64,000 bases of DNA from Xanthobacter dioxanivorans (GTDB lineage: Bacteria > Pseudomonadota > Alphaproteobacteria > Rhizobiales > Xanthobacteraceae): NCBI RefSeq assembly GCF_016807805.1, contig NZ_CP063362.1:3018501-3082500 (forward strand), written 5' to 3'. The position numbers and the translations under genes were made by a program. The notes under the pieces were generated by a model that worked only from the letters and a program-made list of their open reading frames with translations, was not told the DNA's origin and searched no databases. Below are positions 8,348-17,400 of the stretch, in pieces. Each line of letters opens with the position of its first letter. The stretch's first letter is position 1.

Positions 8348-9394
8348 ATGCTGCCGAACAAGACCTCTCTGGCCCCGCCCGGCATTGCCGGCGAGCTGTC
8401 TGCGCAACGGCTGCGGACCACCCGCTCGTCGGCGGCTGCCTTGTCTGTCCTCGCGCTCGCCGCCGGTGTGTTCCTCATCCTGCCAATGGTGCTGGAGCGC
8501 CACGTCGTAGACCTCCTGGTGTTCTGCGGGCTCTATGCCATCGCCGGCGCCGGCGTCGGCTTCCTTCTCGGGCAGGGCGGGATCGTCAATCTCGGCCAGG
8601 CGGCATTCTATGGCATCGGCGGCTACGCCCGCGCCTATTGCTCGGCGCGGCTGGGCTGGCCGGCGCCGGCGGGGATCGCCATCGGCATCGTGCTTTCACT
8701 GGCCATCGCCGCGCTCATCGGCCGGCCGATCCTGCGGCTTTCGGGCTATTTCCTGGCGCTCGCCACTCTCGCGCTCGGCATCATCTGCACCAACATCTAT
8801 TTCGAGGCAGACTTCATCACCGGCGGCACGCTCGGCGTGCCAGGCGTGCCGAAGCTGGCGGTGGGGGGATTCATCTTCGATACGCCGGAAAAATTCTACT
8901 ATCTGGTCTGGCCCATCGCCTTCGCCACCATCCTCGCCATGCACAATCTGATGGGCAGCCGCATCGGCCTCGCCCTGCAGGCCATGCGCGACGCCCCGGA
9001 TGCGGCCATGGTGATGGCCATCGACAATGCCCGGCTGAAACTCTGGATCTTCATGCTGTCGAGCGGGCTCGGCGCGCTGTCGGGCAGCCTGTTCGCCCAT
9101 TATGTGGGGTTCGTGAACGTGGACAGCTTCGGCGTGGACAAGTCGATCCTGTTCCTGCTCGTCCCGGTCATCGGCGGCGCCTCGGTTCCGGCCGGCGTGA
9201 TTGTGGGGGCGCTGTTCATCGGCCTCGTGCCGGAACTGCTCAGCACGCTGGGCGACATCCACCGCGTCCTCTTCGGGCTCGCGCTTGTCGCTTCCGTGGT
9301 GTTCTTCCCGGATGGCCTGTGGGGCCTCGGCCGTGACCTGACCGGGCTGGTGAGGCGCAGGTCCGGCGCCACTCGCGGGGAGACCACGCCATGA
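8348..9394 (+). CDS. Liv-type ABC permease LivM (first system)
   Basis: This second membrane subunit (348 residues) has a longer cytoplasmic N-terminus rich in Ala/Arg and about ten hydrophobic stretches. It carries the LivM hallmarks GQGGIVNLGQAAFYGIGGYA and, later, RIGLALQAMRDAPDAAMVMAI, the ATPase-coupling loop. It pairs with the preceding LivH to form the translocation path. Its end overlaps the start of the LivG gene by 4 bases (ATGA), indicating tight translational coupling. Confidence 0.92.
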   Translation: MLPNKTSLAPPGIAGELSAQRLRTTRSSAAALSVLALAAGVFLILPMVLERHVVDLLVFCGLYAIAGAGVGFLLGQGGIVNLGQAAFYGIGGYARAYCSARLGWPAPAGIAIGIVLSLAIAALIGRPILRLSGYFLALATLALGIICTNIYFEADFITGGTLGVPGVPKLAVGGFIFDTPEKFYYLVWPIAFATILAMHNLMGSRIGLALQAMRDAPDAAMVMAIDNARLKLWIFMLSSGLGALSGSLFAHYVGFVNVDSFGVDKSILFLLVPVIGGASVPAGVIVGALFIGLVPELLSTLGDIHRVLFGLALVASVVFFPDGLWGLGRDLTGLVRRRSGATRGETTP

Positions 9395-10182
9395 ACCTTG
9401 CCTCCCGCGTCGCCGCCAGCGCGCCCGATGCTCCGTTGCTGGAGCTGAAGACCATCGCCCACCGCTTCGGCGGCTTCCAGGTGCTTCACGACGTGAGCTT
9501 CGCTGTTCCGGCCGTGGGCATTACGGGACTGATGGGTCCCAACGGCTCCGGCAAGACGACCTTGTTCAACATCATCTCGGGCTTTCTCATGCCCATGTCG
9601 GGCGCGGTGCTGTTCGATGGCCGGAACATCCGCGCCGAGAGCGTGCGCCGGCGGAGCCTCGACGGCCTGGTACGCACCTTCCAGACGCCGAAGGTGTTCG
9701 AGCGCCTGACCGTCGCGGAGAACGTGATGGTGGGCGCCTTCAAGGCGGGCCGCTCGGGCTTCTTCGCCGGCCTTGCCGGCCTCCCCGCGGCGCGTCGCGA
9801 GATGACGGAGATGCGCGCGCGGGCCTACGAGACCGCTCAACGTTTCGATCTTGGCGCCGTCTTCGACCGTCCCTCGCCGCTCCTGACCGCCGGCCAGCGC
9901 CGTCTGCTGGAGCTGGCGCGGGCCTATCAGGGCCGGCCGCGGCTCTTGATGCTGGACGAACCGTCCTCGGGCCTGACCACCACCGAGATCGAGGTGCTCA
10001 TCACCAAGCTGAAGCTCCTGGCGGAGGAAGGCATCGCCATCCTGCTCGTCTCGCACGACATGGAGTTGATGGGGGTGGCGCAAGCCATCCACGTGCTCAA
10101 CTTCGGGCGGATCATCGCCTCCGGCACCATGGCGGAGGTCCAGGAGGATGCGGCCGTGCGCGAGGCCTATCTGGGGGTGTGA
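9391..10182 (+). CDS. Liv-type ABC ATPase LivG (first system)
   Basis: This 263-residue ATPase energises uptake. It shows Walker A GPNGSGKTT, the Q-loop region TFQTPKVFERLTVAENV and Walker B RLLMLDEPSSGL, followed by the switch His in LLVSHDMELM. The ABC signature is degenerate (LTAGQRRLLELARA instead of LSGGQ), a variation common in LivG subunits. The start ATG at 9391 overlaps the LivM stop. About 20 residues precede the ATPase fold, slightly longer than usual. Confidence 0.92.
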   Translation: MNLASRVAASAPDAPLLELKTIAHRFGGFQVLHDVSFAVPAVGITGLMGPNGSGKTTLFNIISGFLMPMSGAVLFDGRNIRAESVRRRSLDGLVRTFQTPKVFERLTVAENVMVGAFKAGRSGFFAGLAGLPAARREMTEMRARAYETAQRFDLGAVFDRPSPLLTAGQRRLLELARAYQGRPRLLMLDEPSSGLTTTEIEVLITKLKLLAEEGIAILLVSHDMELMGVAQAIHVLNFGRIIASGTMAEVQEDAAVREAYLGV

Positions 10183-10183
10183 G

Positions 10184-10915
<732 letters not shown>

Positions 10916-11289
10916 GGCGTATGGTCCGGCCATGCCGTCAACTCCGCATGCCTGCAACCGCGTTCGCTTTGCCGCGGTGATTGCGGCCCACGGCCTGACC
11001 CGCAAGGGGGCTGTCAGCGGATGGTTCTCCGCTTCCAGCAGGAGCAGGACCCCATTTCCTGCCGCAGTGTGCGGGACTTTGCCCTCGTCAAGAGCCGGAT
11101 GACCGTCAACGGCCGCGGGCCGGGTCCAACAGAGCGGAGCAGGCGCCACAGGCGCTGTCCTCATCGGATTGGCCGCCGGCCTGTTTCGGTTCGGCCCCGG
11201 CCACTTCCTGTTCCTGATCACTCGCGCTCTCCGGGCAAGGACGGTCGTCGTTGCCGCGTTCGTGGTGCCGGTCATGGTCTGCGGCTACT
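10916..11289. other. Gene-poor gap after the first Liv operon
   Basis: I see no intact gene here. A + strand frame open from 11103 to 11305 encodes a hydrophobic stretch (AVLIGLAAGLF, then HFLFLITRAL, then VVVAAFVVPVMV). It has no start codon or ribosome site and may be the relic of a membrane protein, but this is weak evidence. The gap leads directly into the IS66 remnant. Confidence 0.35.
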
Positions 11290-11532
11290 GCGCGGCCTGC
11301 CGTTGATCTCGCACTCGATCTCGAAGATGGCATCGATCACCTTCACGGTTGCCGCCGCCATGGGGGCTCGGTTGGGATCTGCGAGTTCGAGGAACTTGCG
11401 CCTCGCATGAGCCCCACACCCCACTTCGAGGTTCAGACCGGGTTTCCGGCTCGGGTCGTGGAGCCGGACGTGGCCGACCCTCGGGTACTGCCTCCGGCAA
11501 GCCCAAGGCAAGGCTCTGGCGTCGGACTGCAT
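11290..11532 (-). pseudogene. IS66-family transposase (TnpC) remnant
   Basis: Read on the - strand, this segment encodes MQSDARA, then DPSRKPGL and GCGAHARRKFLELAD followed by VIDAIFEIECEING. This corresponds to the catalytic-core stretch of IS66 transposases (typically LQSDAYxGY...GCWAHARRKFFELAD...IDALFAIEREING). The canonical Trp of CWAHARR is replaced by Gly, and both ends of the roughly 500-residue protein are missing, so the element is long dead. No terminal inverted repeats were found. It sits between two catabolic operons and may record their joining. Confidence 0.7.
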
Positions 11533-11594
11533 CGAGCCACCTCTTGCCTTCCCGCACAACGGTTTGTTGACACGGCCGCCCAAGTGGGCATATC

Positions 11595-11632
11595 AATATT
11601 CAAGTGACAGAATATTATTCAATTAGAAGAAT
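11595..11632. promoter_or_regulatory. Overlapping inverted repeats upstream of the acyl-CoA dehydrogenase operon
   Basis: AATATTC (11595-11601) and GAATATT (11610-11616) form a perfect inverted repeat with an 8-base spacer. ATTATTC (11614-11620) and GAAGAAT (11626-11632) form a second with one mismatch. The stretch is AT-rich in otherwise GC-rich DNA and lies about 90 bases before the first gene of a 10-gene operon, so it is a candidate promoter/operator. No regulator gene is adjacent, so the cognate protein is unknown. Confidence 0.4.
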
Positions 11633-11717
11633 TATGCGGCTTGACGATCTCGGCCGGGCGCCATCATCAGAGCGAAAGGCGGGGGCGGAATCATACCGCT
11701 GAGGAGGAAAGAGCCTG

Positions 11718-12860
11718 ATGGATTTTGCGTTTTCCACGCAGCACGAAATGGTGCGCGAGACCGTTTCGCGCTTCGCCGCCGAGCAACTTGCGCCGCTGGT
11801 CGCGGGCGCCGAGGAGCACGAGACCTTTCCACCCGACCTGTTCCACCGGTGGGCCGAGCTCGGCCTGCTCGGCGTGCGCTATCCCGAGGCGGACGGCGGC
11901 GCCGGCTTCGACAAGATTTCCGACTGCATCGTCCGGGAAGAGACGAGCCGGGTGTGCCAAGCGTTCGCCTCGTCCTGGTCGGCGCACACCCATCTGGCGC
12001 TCTGGCCCATCTGGCGTGCGGGGACAGCCGAGCAGAAAGCACGCTATTTCGTGCCAGGTCTCGCCGGGGAGAAGATTGGTGGCTTTGGCCTTTCCGAGCC
12101 CGACGGCGGCTCCGACGTGCGCAGCATGAAGACGCGCGCCGAGAAGGTGGAGGGTGGCTGGCGCCTCAACGGCGCGAAGCTCTACATCACCAACGCACCC
12201 ATCGCCGACTTCCTCGTGGTCGCTGCCCGAACCAAGCCTGAACCTACGGCGGATGCCATCAGCCTGTTCATCGTTGATCTGCCCAATCCGGGCTTCGACA
12301 TCCACAAGCTGAAGAAGGATGGCATCCGGGCCTCCGAGACCGGCCTCATTCACATCTCTGATGCCTTCGTTCCCGACGAGGCTCTGCTGGGCGACAGCGT
12401 CGGCTCATACGGCATCGTCCTGGAATCCCTCTCGGAAAACCGGGTGGGGGTGGCCGCCAACTGTCTCGGCATGGCGCGCGGTGCCTTCGATGCGGCCCTC
12501 TCCTTTGCCCAGACCCGTATTGTGCGCGGCAAACCGATCCTGGCCCACCAGGCGATCGCCCACAAGCTGGCGGACATGGCCGCCGACATCGATGCGGCCA
12601 AGTGGATGGTCTATTACGGCGCCTGGCGCGTCGATCAAGGCACCATCGACGCCGCGACCGCTTCCAAGGTGAAGCTCATCGCCAGCGAGGCCGCCGTGCG
12701 CGTCACCGAGGCTGCCGTCCGCATCCTCGGCGGCGCTGGCATCATGCAGGAATATCCCGTCGCCCGCTTCCATCGCGACGCACTCGTCTATGTCATCGGC
12801 GAAGGCACGTCAGAGATCCAAAGGAACATCATCTCGCGGACCTTCGGGGGCCGGTCGTGA
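11718..12860 (+). CDS. Acyl-CoA dehydrogenase (FAD-dependent)
   Basis: This 380-residue flavoenzyme introduces a double bond into an acyl-CoA. The N-terminal helical domain ends near residue 115. The flavin-binding middle domain has GFGLSEPDGGSDVRSMKTRAEK and LNGAKLYITNAP, and the C-terminal domain ends with VIGEGTSEIQRNIISR, in which the Glu of GEGT is the expected catalytic base. The ribosome site GAGGAGGAAAGAG precedes ATG 11718. It opens the second catabolic operon and overlaps the following crotonase by 4 bases. Confidence 0.93.
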   Translation: MDFAFSTQHEMVRETVSRFAAEQLAPLVAGAEEHETFPPDLFHRWAELGLLGVRYPEADGGAGFDKISDCIVREETSRVCQAFASSWSAHTHLALWPIWRAGTAEQKARYFVPGLAGEKIGGFGLSEPDGGSDVRSMKTRAEKVEGGWRLNGAKLYITNAPIADFLVVAARTKPEPTADAISLFIVDLPNPGFDIHKLKKDGIRASETGLIHISDAFVPDEALLGDSVGSYGIVLESLSENRVGVAANCLGMARGAFDAALSFAQTRIVRGKPILAHQAIAHKLADMAADIDAAKWMVYYGAWRVDQGTIDAATASKVKLIASEAAVRVTEAAVRILGGAGIMQEYPVARFHRDALVYVIGEGTSEIQRNIISRTFGGRS

Positions 12861-13669
12861 CCGCCTTCACCACTCTGCAATTCGCCGTGGAGAATGACAT
12901 CGCGCGCCTCGTCCTCCATCGGCCGGAGCAGCGCAACGCTCTCGATCTCGACATGCGCCGGGAGATCGAGGAGGTCCTCAGGATGCTCCGCGACGAGCCT
13001 GGCGCCAAGGCGCTGGTCATCGCCGGCTCGGGCGGCGCCTTCTGCGCCGGCGGCGACCTGAAGTCGCTGTCCTCCGAGCGGCGGCCCGCGCACGTCAATC
13101 GCGAGCGCATCCGCCGTCTCCACGTCTGGTTCGACGAACTGCTCGACTTGGAGATGCCCGTCATCGCAGTGGTGGATGGGCCGGCCTTCGGCGCCGGTTT
13201 CAATCTCGCCCTCGCCGCCGATTTCATCCTCGCCACCCCGCGGGCGCAATTCTGCGCGGTCTTCGTGCGCATCGGCCTGGTGCCGGACCTCGGCGGGCTT
13301 CAGCTTCTGCCGCGCATGGTGGGCCTGCAGCGGGCGAAGGAGTTGATCTTTTCCGGGCGGGGGGTCGGTGCCGAGGAGGCAAAGGCGCTGGGCCTCGTCC
13401 ACGAGATCTTGCCGGAGGGGGATGCGCTCGCGGCCGGCATCGCCTTCGCCGAACGGTTTCGCCACGCGCCGACGCAGGCAATCGGCATGGCCAAGACCGT
13501 GCTGAACCAGGCATTCAACCTCGACCGGCACGCCCTCGCCGAGCTGGAGGCTTGTGCCCAGGCGGTGGCCCTGGAGACGCCTTACCATCACGCGGCCGTA
13601 GCCGACTTCCTTGCGCGGGCGCCACTCGGATTCGTGTGGGAAAAATTCGCCCCGACGAAGGGGAAATAG
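12857..13669 (+). CDS. Enoyl-CoA hydratase/isomerase family protein, PaaG-like active site
   Basis: This 270-residue crotonase-fold protein begins at GTG 12857, which overlaps the acyl-CoA dehydrogenase stop. The oxyanion-hole segments GGAFCAGGDLKSL and GPAFGAGFNLALAADF are intact. The two Glu of classical hydratases are absent: the first position is Asn (GAGFN) and the second region reads IGLVPDLGGLQLLPR, with Asp as in the isomerase PaaG. Isomerase or ring-opening chemistry is therefore as likely as simple hydration. It is followed one base later by the thiolase-like gene. Confidence 0.88.
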   Translation: MTAFTTLQFAVENDIARLVLHRPEQRNALDLDMRREIEEVLRMLRDEPGAKALVIAGSGGAFCAGGDLKSLSSERRPAHVNRERIRRLHVWFDELLDLEMPVIAVVDGPAFGAGFNLALAADFILATPRAQFCAVFVRIGLVPDLGGLQLLPRMVGLQRAKELIFSGRGVGAEEAKALGLVHEILPEGDALAAGIAFAERFRHAPTQAIGMAKTVLNQAFNLDRHALAELEACAQAVALETPYHHAAVADFLARAPLGFVWEKFAPTKGK

Positions 13670-13670
13670 C

Positions 13671-14822
13671 ATGGTGAAAGCGGTCATCACCGGCGCGGCC
13701 GACACCGCCGTTGGGCGGCTCGAAGGCTCGACCTCCCTCGGCCTGCAGGCGGAGGCCGCCTGCGCTGCGGTGGCCGATGCTGGTCTCTCTCTGGGCGACA
13801 TCGATGGCGTGCTCTGCGCCTACTCCTTCACGGCGCCGCACCTGATGCTGTCCTCGGTCGTGAGCGAGTTCCTCGGCATCGCACCGTCCTATTCGGTTGC
13901 GGTGCAGGCGGGGGGCGCCACCGCCTGCGCCCAGGTGATGCAGGCGGCGGCGCTGGTGGAGGCCGGTCTGTGCCGGCACGTCTTGTGTGTGTGTGGCGAC
14001 AACCGGCTGACGGGCATGAGCCGTGACCAGGCGGTGGCTGCGCTCTCGGAGGTCGGCCATGCCGAGTTCGAGCGACCCTACGGCATCGGCGTGCCGCCTG
14101 CCTACGCGCTCGTGGCGCAGCGCTATATGCACGAGCACGGCGTGACACGCGAGCATCTCGCTGGCGTTGCCGTCGCTCACCGTATCAATGCCATGCGCCA
14201 CCCAAAGGCGCAGATGCGCACACCCATCAGCCTCGACGACGTGGCCAATTCGAAGGTCATTGCCAGCCCCCTGCGGCTGCTGGACTGCTGCCTCATTTCT
14301 GACGGCGCCGCCGCCGTGGTGGTGAGCGCGGCCGACGCAGCCCGCGACACGGCGAAAGGCGGCGTCGCCATCCTCGGCACGGGGCAGATGAATACCCACG
14401 AGCACATCGTGGCCGCCCCCTCCCTCACGGATTTCGGCTGCAAGCAGTCCGCGGCCCAGGCCTTCGCCCGCGCCGGCGTGCGGCCGTCCGAGATCGACGT
14501 GGCGGAGATCTACGACAGCTTCACCATCACCTTGCTGGCGGAGCTGGAGTGTATCGGCTTCTTCGGGCGCGGCGAGGCCGGCCCCGCGATTCTTGCAGGC
14601 GCCATGGACATTGGCGGCGCGCTGCCCTGCAACACCCACGGGGGCTTGCTCTCCTACGCCCACTCGGGCGCTGCGGGTGGCATGTTCCACGTGGTGGAGG
14701 CGGTGCGGCAGCTCCGCGCGGAAGCCGAAGCGCGGCAGGTCGCGGACGCCGAGCTTGCCTTCGTGCATGGCGACGGCGGCATCCTGTCCGCCCACTGTTC
14801 CCTCGTCCTGGGGAGGTCCTGA
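13671..14822 (+). CDS. Thiolase-like protein (SCP-x/lipid-transfer type), nucleophile Cys not evident
   Basis: This 383-residue thiolase-fold protein starts at ATG 13671, directly after the crotonase stop. The N-terminal half lacks the nucleophilic Cys: the segment that aligns by eye with EGACAS reads VQAGGATA, with Gly82 at the Cys position. The C-terminal catalytic elements NTHGGLLSYAHSGAAGG and HGDGG...HCSLVL are present. This pattern is known for SCP2-thiolase-like proteins that work together with a DUF35 partner, for example the retro-aldolases of steroid side-chain degradation. The next gene is a DUF35 protein, so a heteromeric complex that cleaves or transfers an acyl-CoA is a reasonable inference. 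Confidence 0.85.
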   Translation: MVKAVITGAADTAVGRLEGSTSLGLQAEAACAAVADAGLSLGDIDGVLCAYSFTAPHLMLSSVVSEFLGIAPSYSVAVQAGGATACAQVMQAAALVEAGLCRHVLCVCGDNRLTGMSRDQAVAALSEVGHAEFERPYGIGVPPAYALVAQRYMHEHGVTREHLAGVAVAHRINAMRHPKAQMRTPISLDDVANSKVIASPLRLLDCCLISDGAAAVVVSAADAARDTAKGGVAILGTGQMNTHEHIVAAPSLTDFGCKQSAAQAFARAGVRPSEIDVAEIYDSFTITLLAELECIGFFGRGEAGPAILAGAMDIGGALPCNTHGGLLSYAHSGAAGGMFHVVEAVRQLRAEAEARQVADAELAFVHGDGGILSAHCSLVLGRS

Positions 14823-15233
14823 GTGTCCAGCGCGAAGCCTCTGCCCAAGCCCAATGCCGTGACCCGCCATTTCTGGGCGGCCTGCGCCGAGGGACGCATG
14901 GAGTTCCAGCACTGCCCCCGATGTGGCCACGACCAGTTCCCGCCCCGGATCTCCTGCACGCGCTGCCATGTGGGCGGTCTGGAATGGCGGCCGGCGTCCG
15001 GGCGGGGAACGGTGTTCTCGTTCACCATCGTGCATCGCGCACCCACCGACGCCTTCAAGGCAGACGTTCCCTATGCGCTCGCCATCATCGAGCTGGAGGA
15101 GGGGGTGCGGGCAATGATGAACGTGCGGGCCGCCGACCTCTCCGCCGTGGCCATCGGTGCCCCGGTGGACATTGTGTTCGAGCCGACCGAGGGCGGCTTT
15201 CCGCCTTTGCCCCAAGCCCGGCTGCGGGATTAA
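14823..15233 (+). CDS. DUF35 OB-fold / zinc-ribbon protein, thiolase partner
   Basis: This 136-residue protein begins at GTG 14823, abutting the thiolase stop. It carries an N-terminal rubredoxin-like zinc ribbon with two CxxC pairs (CPRC and CTRC, residues about 31-48). An OB-fold follows (GTVFSFTIVHRAPTDAF, then PYALAIIELEEGVRAM). Proteins of this type bind thiolase-like partners and can help hold the acyl-CoA. Its position immediately behind the Cys-less thiolase strongly suggests that they form one enzyme. Confidence 0.9.
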   Translation: MSSAKPLPKPNAVTRHFWAACAEGRMEFQHCPRCGHDQFPPRISCTRCHVGGLEWRPASGRGTVFSFTIVHRAPTDAFKADVPYALAIIELEEGVRAMMNVRAADLSAVAIGAPVDIVFEPTEGGFPPLPQARLRD

Positions 15234-15237
15234 GCCC

Positions 15238-15621
15238 ATGTACCTCTATGAAACCTTCGAGCCGGGCCAGATGATCGGCGAGCGTGCGTTGACCCTCGAC
15301 AGCGCAATCCTGGAGCGCTGGTTCGAAATGTTCCCCCAAGATCGCGGCGGCTCCTGCGTTCCAGCGGGCCTGACGGCGGTGGTCTTCATCCGTGCCTATA
15401 GCGACCTTCTGCAGCCGCGCCCGCCGGGCAACGTCCATGGCGCCCAGACCTTCGAGGTGCGGCGTCTTCCTCGGCCGGGCGAGACGGTGGTCACTTCCCT
15501 TTCCTGCGCGGGCAAGGAACTGCGCGGCGAGCGGCGCTGGGTTCGGTTCGCCAGCGAGACGCGCTCGCAGGCGGGGGACCACCTGTTCTCCGGCCTCATG
15601 AAGACGCTCTGGGCGAGGTGA
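15238..15621 (+). CDS. MaoC-like hot-dog domain protein, lacks hydratase motif
   Basis: This 127-residue protein from ATG 15238 has the size and start (YETFEPGQMIGERALTLDSAILERWFEMFP) of a hot-dog fold unit. The hydratase motif Asp-x-N-P-x-H is absent. The next gene carries that motif, so the two probably form a heteromeric MaoC enzyme with one catalytic and one structural subunit, as seen for ChsH1/ChsH2-type hydratases. The two genes overlap or abut (15618-15624). Confidence 0.75.
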   Translation: MYLYETFEPGQMIGERALTLDSAILERWFEMFPQDRGGSCVPAGLTAVVFIRAYSDLLQPRPPGNVHGAQTFEVRRLPRPGETVVTSLSCAGKELRGERRWVRFASETRSQAGDHLFSGLMKTLWAR

Positions 15622-15623
15622 CC

Positions 15624-16001
15624 ATGGATGCGCGCGCCGATCTCGTGACCATTTCCCTGTGCGTGGATCGTGCCACGATCCGGCGCTATGCGGAAATCAC
15701 CGACGACTTCAATCCTATCCACGTGGACCCGGATTTCGCGGCGTCCACCCCGATGGGCGGAGTCATCGCCCACGGCATGCTGTCCATGAATCTCATTTGG
15801 CAGGCGCTGCGCGCCACCCATGGGGACGAGGCGGCTCGCGACGCACGGCTGGATGTGCGGTTCGTGCGCCCCGTCCGGGAAGGCGACACGGTGAGCGTGA
15901 TGGGACGAACAAGTCCGAACGGGAACGGCAGCTATGACGTCACCGTGGTCAATCAGCGCGGAGAGCCGGTCATCACCGGAACGCTGTCGCTCGGAAATTG
16001 A
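15624..16001 (+). CDS. MaoC-family enoyl-CoA hydratase, catalytic subunit
   Basis: This 125-residue hot-dog protein carries the hydratase-2 motif YAEITDDFNPIHVDPDFA, whose Asp and His form the catalytic dyad, followed by GVIAHGMLSMNLIW. I chose ATG 15624, with GAGG in the upstream gene's end as ribosome site; a GTG two codons earlier (15618) is possible. It would hydrate the trans-2-enoyl-CoA made by the acyl-CoA dehydrogenase of the same operon, probably in complex with the preceding motif-less subunit. Confidence 0.88.
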   Translation: MDARADLVTISLCVDRATIRRYAEITDDFNPIHVDPDFAASTPMGGVIAHGMLSMNLIWQALRATHGDEAARDARLDVRFVRPVREGDTVSVMGRTSPNGNGSYDVTVVNQRGEPVITGTLSLGN

Positions 16002-16061
16002 CCGGGCAGAAGCAGGAGGTCGGAGCAACCGGCCCCGTTTTCGACGCAAGGGAGGAATGAC

Positions 16062-17300
16062 ATGCTTAGTCGGTCGAAGTTCCTAAGACTCCTCGCGCTG
16101 TCCTTGCTCATCGCAATTTCGATGATCGAGACCGCCGCTCACGCGCAGACGAAGGACGTGAAGGTCGGCGTCCTCATTCCGCGCACCGGCCGCTACGCGG
16201 AGAGCGGCCTCAGCGTCATCCGCGGCATCGAGATGGTGGTGCGCGAGGCAAACGCCGCGGGTGGCATCAAGAGTCTCGGCGGCGCCAAGATCAAGCTCGT
16301 GGTGACCGACAACGGATCGGAGGCCGCAAAGACCTCGCTGGAGGCGCGCCGCCTGATGTCGGAGGAGAAGGTCTCCTTCATCCTTGGCCCCTATTCGACG
16401 CCGGAGGCTCAGGCCTTCATGCCGGTTGCCGACCGTGGTGAAGTGGGCGGCGTCGGCCTGCAGACCACCATCGTGCCCAACACACCTTATTTCTCGACCC
16501 TGTCCATCAGCGCGGAAGGGTTCGGCAAGGGCTATGCCGACCTCGTCTCCTGGTTGCGCAAGCAGGGGGCGAAAGTCGACACCGTGGTCATCACCTATGT
16601 CAACAACGACTATGGCCAGGTGGTCGCCAAGAGCGCGGTGGCCGCGCTCCAGGCGCTCGGGGTGAAGGTGCTGGAGCAGATCCCGGTCGAGCCCACGGTG
16701 AAGGACATGACGCCCATCGTCCTGAAGGTGAAGAACCTGGCGCCGGACGCCGTCATCTCCGCCGTGTACTTCCAGGACGGAATGCTGCTCCACCGGGCCC
16801 GGTTCAATCTCGGCTACGACGCCCCCATCTGGATCGGCGGTTCGGCCGGCTTCAGCGACGACAAGCTGTGGTCGACCCTCGGCGCAGAGGTGGCGGAGAA
16901 GACGCTCACAAAGTCGTTCGGCCTCGCCTTCTATTCAGAGGACGGGAACCTGCCGGGACTGAAGCAGGCTGTCGCGGCCGGGAAGGCGCTCTATCCCGAC
17001 AAGGTCCTCGACCAGAGCTTCATGTTCGGGGTCCAGGCGGCGCGGCTTCTGGTGCGTGCCCTGGAGAACGCGGGCTCGGACGATCCGGTCAAGGTGAATG
17101 CCGCGTTCCGTGCGCTGAAGCTTGAGAAGGGGGCGCCCGACATCGTGCTGCCCTTCATCCCGGGCGACCTCCGCTTCGGCGGCGACGGCATGCTGGAGGG
17201 AACAAGCCCGATCTTCATCCAGTGGAAGGACGGCAACAAGCAGATCGTCTACCCGGAAGCCGTCGCGTCCGCGCGGGCCATCATCAAGACCCGCGACTGA
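16062..17300 (+). CDS. Liv-type ABC transporter substrate-binding protein (second system)
   Basis: This 412-residue binding protein has a clear signal peptide (LLALSLLIAISMIETAAHA, cleavage after AHA near residue 29) and the mature start KVGVLIPRTGRYAESGLSVIRG. The ribosome site GGGAGGAATGAC precedes ATG 16062. It belongs to the group of Liv-type proteins often found with CoA-dependent degradation of aromatic or aliphatic acids. Here it follows acyl-CoA metabolism genes and precedes its own ATPases and permeases. The ligand is not readable from sequence. Confidence 0.93.
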   Translation: MLSRSKFLRLLALSLLIAISMIETAAHAQTKDVKVGVLIPRTGRYAESGLSVIRGIEMVVREANAAGGIKSLGGAKIKLVVTDNGSEAAKTSLEARRLMSEEKVSFILGPYSTPEAQAFMPVADRGEVGGVGLQTTIVPNTPYFSTLSISAEGFGKGYADLVSWLRKQGAKVDTVVITYVNNDYGQVVAKSAVAALQALGVKVLEQIPVEPTVKDMTPIVLKVKNLAPDAVISAVYFQDGMLLHRARFNLGYDAPIWIGGSAGFSDDKLWSTLGAEVAEKTLTKSFGLAFYSEDGNLPGLKQAVAAGKALYPDKVLDQSFMFGVQAARLLVRALENAGSDDPVKVNAAFRALKLEKGAPDIVLPFIPGDLRFGGDGMLEGTSPIFIQWKDGNKQIVYPEAVASARAIIKTRD

Positions 17301-17305
17301 AGGGA

Positions 17306-17332
17306 GCCGCGCGCCGGCATAGGACGCGCGGC
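17306..17332 (+). other. Intercistronic hairpin between binding protein and ATPase genes
   Basis: GCCGCGCG (17306-17313) and CGCGCGGC (17325-17332) form a perfect 8-bp stem with an 11-base loop, six bases after the binding-protein stop. There is no T-tract, so it is more likely an mRNA-stabilising or attenuating structure that lets the binding protein be made in excess over the transporter, as known for other binding-protein operons. Confidence 0.45.
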
Positions 17333-17400
17333 CGGTCGTCCGATCCGGTCTCCCGGGGGACGATGCGCCGGATTCGCCGTGTACAGGAAATGCTGTTGCT

